A stretch of 10,848 nt of DNA, taken from the NCBI GenBank assembly GCA_910585395.1, contig CAJUCK010000012.1:941-11788 (forward strand), given 5' to 3'. Positions within the stretch are counted from its first letter, which is position 1. Every line of letters begins with the position of its first letter. Source of the DNA: an uncultured Lachnospiraceae bacterium (GTDB lineage Bacteria; Bacillota; Clostridia; Lachnospirales; Lachnospiraceae). The notes beneath the pieces were generated by a model. That model saw nothing but the letters and a program-made list of their open reading frames with translations. It did no database searches and was not told where the DNA came from. The position numbers and the translations under genes were made by a program. Of this stretch, positions 1-5,779 are shown in pieces.

Positions 1-1
1 T

Positions 2-976
2 TTCACGTTATTGCTGATCAGCGCCGTCTTTTTCATTGTTTGGACAAGCCTGCGCCGTCTCGGAATGCTTTCGCAGCAGATGAAAGAAATCCACAGTGAG
101 AATTATCATCTGGACCGGAAAATTACAGGAGACGACGAAGTCGGCCTGCTGGCCGGTACCTTCTATAATATGGTGGATAAAATAAATGAAGATATCACGA
201 TCATTCGCGAAAAAGAACTGAATGAAAAAAGAATTCAGTACAGCCTGATGGTATCTCAGGTTGACCCGCATTTTATTTACAATACCCTGAACACGATCAC
301 ATATCTGGCTGAACTGGAACAGACAGAGGATATTAAGATTATCAACTGTTCGCTGATCAGCATGCTCCGTGACCGCCTCAAAAGCTCTTCGCAGCACGCT
401 TTTGATTTTCTCGAAACGGAACTGGCGCAGCTTCAAAACTACGTTACCATTCAAAAGTACCTCTGCGCGGGCGAATTGACACTGGAAATCCAGGTGCAGG
501 AGGAATGTCTATCACTCCTGTTTCCCAAACACATTCTTCAGCCCCTCGTAGAAAATGCGATCCTGCACGGAATCCTCGTTCATCGTGATGAACACCGCCA
601 CCGCATTCCGGGCATCATACAGCTTCAGATTTGCTGCGAACAGGATATGATTCTGACTCAGATTCGGGATAACGGAACCGGTATGACCAAAGAACAGATC
701 CAAAAATACTTTATTGACCTGCCTGATCAGAGCGATATTGATACGCTTCCATCCGCAGCAGACCAGCACACTCCCCGCACTGCACAAAAAAGCAGTCGGC
801 ACGAACATATTGGAATCTACAATATCCGTAACCGACTGACTTATTTATTTGGCGAAGCCTTTCAAATCCATGCAGAAAATATTCCGGAAGGCTCCGGTTT
901 TATGATTCAGATAAAAATTCCGGTACATCCGACAGATCTCACCGACAATGCCCAATGCGGCAAACCCCTGACTTAA
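2..976 (+). CDS. Sensor histidine kinase, YesM/LytS type (5' end outside window)
   Basis: This is the C-terminal part of a membrane sensor kinase of a two-component system. The frame is open to the left window edge, so the TTG at 11 is not a real start. A hydrophobic stretch (LLISAVFFIVW) is the last membrane segment. It is followed by a HAMP-like linker (about bases 60-200) and the His_kinase domain with the motif QVDPHFIYNTLN, where the likely phosphorylated His is at bases 269-271. The HATPase domain follows, with N box LVENAILHG (about 548-574), G1 box IRDNGTGM (about 662-685) and G2-like HIGIYNIRNRL. In this family the kinase phosphorylates a response regulator, often AraC-type, usually encoded next to it; here that would lie upstream of the window. 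The gene converges on the leftward glycan operon with a 15-bp gap. Its base composition is visibly more G+C-rich than the island. Family assignment is firm; the signal sensed is unknown. Confidence 0.92.
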   Translation, partial: FTLLLISAVFFIVWTSLRRLGMLSQQMKEIHSENYHLDRKITGDDEVGLLAGTFYNMVDKINEDITIIREKELNEKRIQYSLMVSQVDPHFIYNTLNTITYLAELEQTEDIKIINCSLISMLRDRLKSSSQHAFDFLETELAQLQNYVTIQKYLCAGELTLEIQVQEECLSLLFPKHILQPLVENAILHGILVHRDEHRHRIPGIIQLQICCEQDMILTQIRDNGTGMTKEQIQKYFIDLPDQSDIDTLPSAADQHTPRTAQKSSRHEHIGIYNIRNRLTYLFGEAFQIHAENIPEGSGFMIQIKIPVHPTDLTDNAQCGKPLT

Positions 977-991
977 ACAGCACGGCCTGCT

Positions 992-1117
992 TTATCTTTC
1001 AATTTTCTTCAGAGTAATCCTGATCTCTGTCCCTTCACCAGGATTACTAAAAATTTCCAGCATGTAATTTTCACCGAAGAGCAGCTTCAGCCGCATATTG
1101 ACATTCGCAAGCCCGAT
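992..1117 (-). pseudogene. Remnant 3' end of a second YesM-type histidine kinase gene
   Basis: These bases encode residues 269-309 of the fused glycosyltransferase. Their content is that of a sensor-kinase C-terminus: GLANVNMRLKLLFGE is the ATP-lid/G2 region (family pattern GLxNVxxRLxLxFG), followed by a PGEGTEIRITL ending (family pattern PGxGTxVxIxIP). The His, N and G1 boxes are absent. It is not a copy of the kinase tail at 2-976 (GIYNIRNRLTYLFGE), so it comes from a different kinase gene that lay on the minus strand. I infer that insertion or deletion at the island edge removed the rest of that gene and joined the glycosyltransferase in frame. Confidence 0.75.
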
Positions 1118-1921
1118 TTTTTCTCTTTGCTCCTGATCACAAATTGAATAATTATCCAACAAGAATTTTGCCGTCTTCATTCTGAGATTTTTATACGGCA
1201 TACCTCTTTTCAATGCTCTTCCAATTCTGCCAAACACAGTCTTCTTTTTGATGCCCACAGTATTGTCTGCATGAATACGATAACGAATATAAGAATTGTT
1301 ATCATACTTGATCTCCCCTATCAGCGCTGCCGTCAGAAATATGAAGGTATCGTGTAAACGCAGATTCAGAATGTCTCGTTCCGGACATTTCTTCTTAATA
1401 ATCTCTTCTGCCAGCCTGCGGTTTAAAACCATTGTACAGCCAGAAATGTCACTCCGTGTCAAATGACCGATCAATGATAAATCCGGCAGCTCCTTAAATC
1501 TTAATCCCTTCTCTCTTTCATTCTCATAAATGATCTGGTTTGAACAGTAAAGCTGCGGTATATAATCATTGTCCAGCATATTTACTGCTGAAATCAGCTT
1601 CTCTTCCAGCCAAATATCATCCTGGTCAGCAAAGGCATAATATTGATAATCATCTATTTTCCCAACAGTATATAAAAGATGCATAAAACTTTTTCCAGGT
1701 CCAAGATTCTGTTTTCCCTTTTTATAAAAAACATTGTTCTCTCCGGTATATTTACGGACGATTTGTTCTGTTCTGTCCGTAGAACCGTCATCTCTGATAT
1801 ACAAGTATACTTCTACATTTTTTTGTCTCAGAATACTTTCAATCTGCTCTTTTATATACAGTTCACCATTGTACGTGCTCATTAAAACTGCAATTTTAGG
1901 ATATATGCTTAACTCTCCCAT
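992..1921 (-). CDS. Family 2 glycosyltransferase with a histidine-kinase tail fused at its C-terminus
   Basis: The 309-aa product has a GT-A glycosyltransferase core like rhamnosyltransferase-type GT2 enzymes. Visible motifs are AVLMSTYNGE (11-20), YIRDDGSTD (41-49), AFADQDDIW (96-104, the metal/nucleotide-binding acidic motif), SGCTMVLNRRL (160-170), HDTFIFLTA (190-198) and YRIHADNTVG (214-223). It would transfer a sugar from a nucleotide sugar to a lipid-linked glycan on the cytoplasmic face. From about residue 268 the sequence stops resembling GT2. IGLANVNMRL, LLFGENYMLEIFS, GEGTEIRITL is the G2 box and final strand of a YesM-type sensor kinase. The natural GT2 C-terminus appears replaced, although the catalytic core is complete. 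The ATG at 1921 has AAGGA 8 nt upstream. It is the last gene of the leftward operon. Donor and acceptor sugars cannot be read from the sequence, and activity after the tail swap is uncertain. Confidence 0.88.
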   Translation of the reverse strand: MGELSIYPKIAVLMSTYNGELYIKEQIESILRQKNVEVYLYIRDDGSTDRTEQIVRKYTGENNVFYKKGKQNLGPGKSFMHLLYTVGKIDDYQYYAFADQDDIWLEEKLISAVNMLDNDYIPQLYCSNQIIYENEREKGLRFKELPDLSLIGHLTRSDISGCTMVLNRRLAEEIIKKKCPERDILNLRLHDTFIFLTAALIGEIKYDNNSYIRYRIHADNTVGIKKKTVFGRIGRALKRGMPYKNLRMKTAKFLLDNYSICDQEQREKIGLANVNMRLKLLFGENYMLEIFSNPGEGTEIRITLKKIER

Positions 1922-1977
1922 TTATAACATCCTTCACATAATTATTCCCGCAGGGTATTTGACTGTCTCGCCTTTCG

Positions 1978-2691
1978 TCAGTCCTTTAGCCAGTCTGACC
2001 GTTTCTGTCTTAAAAACGCTTTAAAAATATCTATATCTTCTATGGTAGTCAGTTTTATATTTTTTTCAGAACCTGCTGAAAAATAAACCTGTTCTCCCAT
2101 TTCTATCATTAATGTGCAAGAAGCAACAGAATTTGTAATTCCATTTTCAAGCGCTTTTCTATGAAGGTCGCATATTTTCCCAACAGGAAATCCCTGTGGC
2201 GTCTGTGTCCTTTTAAGATTATCCCTGGGATAAGTTCCAACTGATACTTCGCCGTTTTCTGTCTGCAGCATAGCTTCTGCACAGGGGATAGTTGCTATTG
2301 CGCATCCATGCTTTTTTGTTTTAACAATGCAGTCAGAGATAATCTCTGCAGATACCATAGGCCGAATGGCGTCGTGAATCAGCACGATGTCTTCTCTGCC
2401 GTAGTATTTCTCTAACTCATAAACACCATTTCTGATAGATTCCTGGCCATTTTCTCCTCCAGGAATCACGTGCTTGAGCTTTGTAATATTAAACTGGTTT
2501 GCATATGCCAGAAGAACCTGTTCCCATCCTTTGATGCATACTACAGCGATTACGTCAATTTCCACATGCTGTTGAAAAGCTTCTAATGTATATACAATTA
2601 CTGGTCTTTCATCAACTGTCAAAAACTGTTTTGGTATATTTTGATGCATTCTTGTGCCGGATCCCCCAGCAATAATTAGTGCAATATTCAT
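1978..2691 (-). CDS. IspD/TarI-family cytidylyltransferase, probably making a CDP-alditol donor
   Basis: This 237-aa protein is a full-length member of the IspD/TarI nucleotidyltransferase family, which condenses CTP with a phosphorylated alcohol (methylerythritol-4-P for IspD, ribitol-5-P for TarI). Visible are the CTP-binding loop IIAGGSGTRM (6-15) with Arg14, IPKQF (19-23) with Lys21, PGG (77-79), LIHDAIRPMVS (104-114), RTQTPQGF (161-168) and KNIKLTTIEDI (210-220). These correspond to the catalytic Arg/Lys and substrate-binding positions of the family. Its start ATGA overlaps the stop of the LicD gene by 4 bp, so the two are translationally coupled. Context with LicD favours an activated alditol or similar phosphate for glycan decoration over housekeeping isoprenoid synthesis. 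No TarJ-like reductase is visible, so the polyol is unidentified. IspD proper remains possible. Confidence 0.85.
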   Translation of the reverse strand: MNIALIIAGGSGTRMHQNIPKQFLTVDERPVIVYTLEAFQQHVEIDVIAVVCIKGWEQVLLAYANQFNITKLKHVIPGGENGQESIRNGVYELEKYYGREDIVLIHDAIRPMVSAEIISDCIVKTKKHGCAIATIPCAEAMLQTENGEVSVGTYPRDNLKRTQTPQGFPVGKICDLHRKALENGITNSVASCTLMIEMGEQVYFSAGSEKNIKLTTIEDIDIFKAFLRQKRSDWLKD

Positions 2692-3515
2692 TTTCCCATA
2701 AGCTCCTTATAACTTTTATTGACGTCAACCATAACATACGAGTGATGCTTTTTCTGTTCTTCTAACGGCGGTAATTTCATAAAATCCCCGTATCTTTTTG
2801 CCAAATATTTTTCTGGTTCCGTAGGCGCATTAAAATAATATCCTTCAAATTCTATTTTCTTAGGAATATCAAACCACTTTTGATCATATGTAATCGCGCT
2901 GAACAATGTTATGTCTTGTCCAAAATAGTCCAAAATTTCTTTGCCGTTGGTTACATTTCTCAATTTGTATTCCATTTTCTGTATCTTTCTTTCTCGTTTT
3001 TCACCCTGATATAATGTGAGCAGAATTTTACTGCCTATTTTCAGTATTCTACCGTGATTGTACGGCTCCCTGCCTGCCACCAAAGTTCTGTATATATATG
3101 ATCTCCATATATTAAACAATAATCCTATTTTAGAATTCGGACTGCTGAAATAAGGGTAAATATCAATATAGATCCCATGATTGATGTCAAGCCCTTCCTC
3201 TTCCTTCTCAATACAGGTTGTATTATTATCCCGAATTCTCACAGCAATGGATTGGTAATTTTTATCCGTGTGTCTGCTTTGTATAAAATAGTTCTCCGAA
3301 AACTCATTCTGCATTTTCAGCAATTTGTCAACATCCTCAACAGGCATTAAAACATCAATATCATCATCCCAGGGTATAAAACCTTTATGTCGAACAGCGC
3401 CAAGACATGTGCCAAATGCCAGATAATATCTCAGCCCATTTTTTTCACAAACTTCTGCCAGCTCTTTTAAAATATTTAACTGCACATTTTGAATCTCTTT
3501 CACACTGCTCTCCAT
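2688..3515 (-). CDS. LicD-family phosphotransferase
   Basis: The 275-aa product belongs to the LicD family, whose bacterial members attach phosphocholine or other phospho-alcohols from a CDP-linked donor to surface glycans. The hallmark N-terminal motifs are complete: YYLAFGTCLGAVRH (30-43), GFIPWDDDIDV (45-55), then HGIYIDIYPY (113-122). Near the C-terminus comes the typical FNAPTEPEKYLAKRYG region (228-243). There is no signal peptide, so it should act in the cytoplasm on lipid-linked intermediates. The ATG at 3515 is preceded by AAGGAG about 11 nt upstream. It overlaps the cytidylyltransferase by ATGA, which argues that the neighbour makes its CDP-activated donor. No choline uptake or kinase genes (LicA/LicB types) are visible, so a phospho-alditol is at least as likely as phosphocholine. 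The family is clear; the transferred group is inferred. Confidence 0.9.
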   Translation of the reverse strand: MESSVKEIQNVQLNILKELAEVCEKNGLRYYLAFGTCLGAVRHKGFIPWDDDIDVLMPVEDVDKLLKMQNEFSENYFIQSRHTDKNYQSIAVRIRDNNTTCIEKEEEGLDINHGIYIDIYPYFSSPNSKIGLLFNIWRSYIYRTLVAGREPYNHGRILKIGSKILLTLYQGEKRERKIQKMEYKLRNVTNGKEILDYFGQDITLFSAITYDQKWFDIPKKIEFEGYYFNAPTEPEKYLAKRYGDFMKLPPLEEQKKHHSYVMVDVNKSYKELMGK

Positions 3516-3518
3516 AAA

Positions 3519-3674
3519 CTATTCTTCTCCTTGCTGTATCAATATAGGAATTCTTTCATACAAACTGCTCATTTCCAACGACACACTAATGGCTTTCTCA
3601 CCGGAAATCTTCATGTGACTGCCAGCTCCAGATTTAGCAGCTATTCTTGAAAACAACATTATGTTCATATTCAT
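3519..3674 (-). pseudogene. 51-codon relic, probably a collapsed glycosyltransferase gene
   Basis: An open frame from ATG at 3674 to TAG at 3521-3519 fills most of the 186-bp gap between the acyltransferase and LicD. It ends 3 nt before the LicD ATG. Its first 22 residues (MNMNIMLFSRIAAKSG, then AGSHMK) resemble the N-terminus of GT4-type glycosyltransferases, where a hydrophobic strand is followed by a glycine-rich SGVGNHIK-like loop. The last part (AISVSLEMSSLYERI) resembles the C-terminal helix of such enzymes. The catalytic middle is missing, and no ribosome binding site precedes the ATG. I infer an internally deleted glycosyltransferase gene, though a genuine small protein cannot be excluded. 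The LicD ribosome binding site lies inside its last codons. Confidence 0.4.
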
Positions 3675-3701
3675 TCTGCAGCAGAATTTAACGGGGAAAC
3701 T

Positions 3702-4264
3702 CTAACTTAATTTATGTTCTTTGTTAAACAAATCCCAGGCGCTCTCAATCTCTTCTCTGCTGATATGCTGATTCTCTTTTATGGTTGCAGCCTTCTGTTC
3801 TCTCCGTTTTTGAACAAACTCATCAAAACTGCAGATTCTTCTGGCTGGTATGCCGGCATATACACCATTGGGCGCTAAATCTTTATTTACCAAAGAATTA
3901 CTCCCGACAATCACATTTTCACCAATTCTTACTCCATATAAAATTGTGCTATACGCACCAACAAAAACATTGTCCATAATTTCTATACACCCCAGGCATT
4001 CAGGATACGTATACCCCCCCCCGGGTATTTTTCACATCCATTTAATACATGGTGGATTGCATCATGAGTAACAAAACGAACATTACTTGCAATCATAATA
4101 TTGTTATGTAACTTAATCAGTTGTGGATAAAGAGGGATTATTCTTGGCTGATATGCCACACGTTCTCCCACCTCATAAAAAATGCTTTTCAGATATTCAG
4201 CTCTTTTTCGCGTGCCCCGCTTCAGATTAAGAAGAATCGTCTGTTTCAACCTTTCTTTTGTCAT
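3702..4264 (-). pseudogene. Hexapeptide-repeat acyltransferase, frameshifted at a G9 tract (possibly phase-variable)
   Basis: Two abutting minus-strand frames make one acyltransferase of the left-handed beta-helix family (maltose/galactoside O-acetyltransferase-like), expected at about 187 aa. The first frame starts at ATG 4264 (GGAG 7 nt upstream; a GTG lies one codon earlier). It encodes AEYLKSIFYEVGE, LIKLHNNIMIASNV, FVTHDAIHHVLN with a plausible catalytic His, and then CEKYPGG. It runs out of frame at the G tract 4022-4014 and stops at 3983. The second frame begins right after the tract (YTYPECLGCIEIMDNVFVG) and continues through hexads GVRIGENVIVGSNSLV, the typical VYAGIPARRICSFDEF and a charged C-terminal helix ending at 3702. 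Ten G's instead of nine would restore a continuous protein. It is the first gene of the leftward operon and would acylate a sugar of the glycan. As read here, only a truncated product is made. Confidence 0.85.
4014..4022 (-). repeat. Nine-G homopolymer tract inside the acyltransferase gene
   Basis: There are nine consecutive C's on the + strand (nine G's on the coding strand) at the exact point where the acyltransferase reading frame breaks. Gain of one G, or loss of two, rejoins the two halves. G tracts of this length are classic substrates of slipped-strand phase variation in surface-glycan genes of other bacteria. A fixed mutation or a sequencing/assembly miscount would look the same. It is the longest G/C homopolymer I noticed in the window. 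Confidence 0.85.
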
Positions 4265-4275
4265 CACTAATCTCC

Positions 4276-4294
4276 ATTAAAAACGCTTTTTAAT
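4276..4294. promoter_or_regulatory. Perfect 8+8 bp palindrome in the leader of the leftward operon
   Basis: ATTAAAAA (4276-4283), CGC, TTTTTAAT (4287-4294) form a perfect dyad. It directly abuts the ribosome binding site GGAG (4275-4272) of the acyltransferase and lies outside the inverted repeats. It could be an operator, a leader hairpin or a recombinase-related site. Its A-tract/T-tract shape resembles the 18-bp dyads in the invertible element. Function is unknown. Confidence 0.45.
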
Positions 4295-4305
4295 CCAATA
4301 TTGTG

Positions 4306-4350
4306 TATTTCATTAAAAAATAACTGAAATTTAAAAAAGTGTACTTTTTT
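4306..4350 (+). repeat. Left 45-bp inverted repeat
   Basis: It is identical over all 45 bases to the reverse complement of 4459-4503. The inner end is an 18-bp dyad, AAAAAAGT (4333-4340), GT, ACTTTTTT (4343-4350), whose only asymmetry is the central dinucleotide. The outer part has an imperfect dyad with ATTTCA at 4307-4312 and TGAAAT at 4325-4330. Identity ends sharply at 4305 and 4351. Confidence 0.95.
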
Positions 4351-4396
4351 CAAAAAAAAGAAAACAAAAAAGTATTAGATAACTTGCACAATTTTC

Positions 4397-4438
4397 CTGA
4401 AATTTACCACTTGCAAAATTATAATAATGTGTTAGAAT
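4397..4438 (+). promoter_or_regulatory. Overlapping sigma-A promoter candidates, rightward
   Basis: Two overlapping candidates lie inside the invertible segment. One is CTGAAA (4397-4402), 17 bp, then the consensus TATAAT (4420-4425). The other is TTGCAA (4411-4416), 16 bp, then TAGAAT (4433-4438) with an extended -10 TG one base upstream. Transcription would start near 4432 or 4445 and give a leader of roughly 170-185 nt to the ATG at 4618. A-tracts at 4352-4371 could act as upstream elements. A weaker leftward candidate exists too, because ATTATAAT reads as TATAAT on both strands (minus-strand TTGTGT, 18 bp, TATAAT). Some bidirectional activity is therefore possible. Confidence 0.6.
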
Positions 4439-4458
4439 GGTACACAAATGTAAAATCT

Positions 4459-4503
4459 AAAAAAGTACACTTTTTTAAATTTCAGTTATTTTTTAATGAA
4501 ATA
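4459..4503 (-). repeat. Right 45-bp inverted repeat
   Basis: It is the exact reverse complement of 4306-4350. Its inner dyad is AAAAAAGT (4459-4466), AC, ACTTTTTT (4469-4476). The centre AC is the complement of the left arm's GT, which is what recombinase sites in inverted orientation should show. Identity ends at T4458 and at T4504. It would be transcribed as part of the rightward operon's leader. Confidence 0.95.
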
Positions 4504-4617
4504 TCTGCAGATGTAAAACTAGTTCAAAGAATGTAATAACCAATTCCCCTACAAGGGATTTCTATTAAAACCGTTAAGATTCAGTTGAAATTACATTTTT
4601 TAAGGAAGGAACGGCAC
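4504..4617 (+). other. Untranslated leader of the rightward operon
   Basis: This 114-bp A/T-rich stretch lies between the right repeat and the first rightward gene. I see no second convincing promoter. It contains a short TCCC/GGGA stem (about 4545-4558) without a following T-run, so it is not a clear terminator, and it ends in the ribosome binding site AGGAAGG (about 4603-4609). If no promoter is hidden here, the rightward operon depends on the invertible promoter. Confidence 0.5.
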
Positions 4618-5733
4618 ATGAAAAACGGAAACAAAATCGCAGTATTCATTAGCTGTTTTGGCTGGTATGAAGAACGGCTGATATATATTGAAAAATATCT
4701 GCAGGCCAAGGGATATCAAGTATTTATCATCTTGTCTGATTTTAATCATCACCTTCATCAAATTGATAAAAAATACTCCCATCAAGATAATGTTAAATAT
4801 TGTCATGTCTTACCATATAAGAAAAATATTTCCGTAAAGCGAATGCTTTCACACTGGCTGTTTGCAAAAAAAGCCCGCACTGTGGCTGAATCTTTAAATC
4901 CCAGCTTAGTGTACTGCCTTGTTCCTCCCAATTCTCTGGTAAGAGAATTGGGCAGACTGACGAAGAAGAAACCTCTGCGGCTGATCTTTGATGTGATTGA
5001 TATGTGGCCAGAAAGTTTTCCCAAAGGAAATAAAAATTTTCCTCCATTCGTCGTCTGGAGAAACATGAGAGACAAATACATAAATCTGGCAGATGACGTG
5101 GTATTAGAATGCAATTATTACAAGAACATCATGCAAAATAAGTTAGATAGAGATAATCTCCATGTTTTTCATCTAATAAAACCGCATTTAATAAAGAAGA
5201 AATTCAACTCCATAGACAAAGATCACATATATTTGGCATATTTAGGTTCTATCAACAGCCTGATAGATATCGACTGTATTATTAAAGTAATTGGAATCTT
5301 AAAAAAGCTAAAACCTGTCGTATTAAGAATTATTGGTGATGGAGAATTAAAGGAAAATTTTATTTCCAGAGCAAAGGAATGTGGCGCAGAGGTTGAATAT
5401 TTCGGAAAAATCTATGATGATGAAAAAAAATATGAACTGCTTGGCCCCTGTCATTTTGGTTTAAACATCTATAAAACAAACACGAACATCGGATTAACCT
5501 GTAAAAGCATTGATTATTTTCAGATGGGGCTCCCTATAATAAATACCATTTCTGGAGACACTGAAAATCTTGTTGAAAAATATGGAATAGGCCTTAACCT
5601 CAAGGATCTATCCCAATGGGATTTAAAAACATATATAGATGAAATTGAACAAAACAGACAGAAGGTAAACGAAATATTTGATAAATTTTTTGATGAAAAA
5701 AACATCGCTCAAATGCTTTCATTTCTAAAATAA
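4618..5733 (+). CDS. GT-B fold glycosyltransferase (GT4-like), first gene of the rightward operon
   Basis: I choose the ATG at 4618 (371 aa) because AGGAAGG lies 8 nt upstream. An in-frame TTG at 4585 would add 11 residues without a matching site. The N-terminal Rossmann domain opens with KIAVFISCFGWYEERLIYIE, followed by GYQVFIIL and FDVIDMWPES (about 124-133), the inter-domain motif seen in many GT4 enzymes. The C-terminal nucleotide-sugar domain has AYLGSIN (207-213), RIIGDGEL (237-244), VEYFGKI (259-265) and SIDYFQMGLPII (298-309). The classic EXnE motif is weak, with DYFQMGLPI where EAMAxGxPV usually stands. It has no signal peptide and probably acts as a cytosolic or membrane-associated transferase extending the lipid-linked repeat unit. 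Sugar specificity is unknown. The next gene follows after 46 bp in the same direction. Confidence 0.85.
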   Translation: MKNGNKIAVFISCFGWYEERLIYIEKYLQAKGYQVFIILSDFNHHLHQIDKKYSHQDNVKYCHVLPYKKNISVKRMLSHWLFAKKARTVAESLNPSLVYCLVPPNSLVRELGRLTKKKPLRLIFDVIDMWPESFPKGNKNFPPFVVWRNMRDKYINLADDVVLECNYYKNIMQNKLDRDNLHVFHLIKPHLIKKKFNSIDKDHIYLAYLGSINSLIDIDCIIKVIGILKKLKPVVLRIIGDGELKENFISRAKECGAEVEYFGKIYDDEKKYELLGPCHFGLNIYKTNTNIGLTCKSIDYFQMGLPIINTISGDTENLVEKYGIGLNLKDLSQWDLKTYIDEIEQNRQKVNEIFDKFFDEKNIAQMLSFLK

Positions 5734-5779
5734 TAGCTTTAACAACAATTGACATACTTAGGTAAAGGGGAAATTTCCA

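Larger units (their letters stand above)
4306..4503. promoter_or_regulatory. Putative invertible promoter element (198 bp) between divergent operons
   Basis: Two perfect 45-bp inverted repeats enclose 108 bp (4351-4458) with sigma-A promoter sequences and no convincing gene. Recombination between the arms would flip the promoter. In the present orientation it reads right into the operon starting at 4618. Inverted, the same start site would map near 4364 and read left into the acyltransferase, about 100 nt upstream of its ATG. This matches the known design of invertible promoters controlling surface polysaccharides in gut bacteria and cell-wall proteins in clostridia. No recombinase gene lies in the window, so it must act from elsewhere. 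Alternatives are a MITE with TA-ended terminal repeats, or a paired regulatory or hairpin structure. The repeats themselves are directly observed; inversion is inferred. Confidence 0.75.

Noticed and set aside
512..808. Minus-strand open frame opposite the histidine kinase
   Set aside because: It is a shadow of the kinase coding strand without ribosome binding site or recognisable domain; the same holds for the other antisense frames opposite intact genes.
977..991. Terminator between the convergent kinase and glycosyltransferase genes
   Set aside because: Only a weak AGCA/TGCT stem is present, with no convincing GC-rich hairpin followed by a T-run.
4306..4503. MITE with TA-ended terminal inverted repeats
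   Set aside because: The repeats do end in TA at both sides, as mariner-type MITEs would, but TA is common in such A/T-rich DNA. The promoter content, the position between divergent operons and the dyads fit an invertible promoter better. Kept as the main alternative.
4339..4536. Open frame of 65 codons across the inverted repeats
   Set aside because: It runs through the promoter and both repeats, has no ribosome binding site, and its composition is that of non-coding A/T-rich DNA; treated as chance.
4585..4617. TTG at 4585 as the start of the first rightward glycosyltransferase
   Set aside because: The ATG at 4618 has a strong, correctly spaced AGGAAGG, and the extra 11 residues would be encoded by the ribosome binding site region itself.
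5749..5754. Perfect TTGACA box between the first two rightward genes
   Set aside because: No -10 hexamer lies at the right distance downstream, and the ribosome binding site of the next gene follows almost at once.
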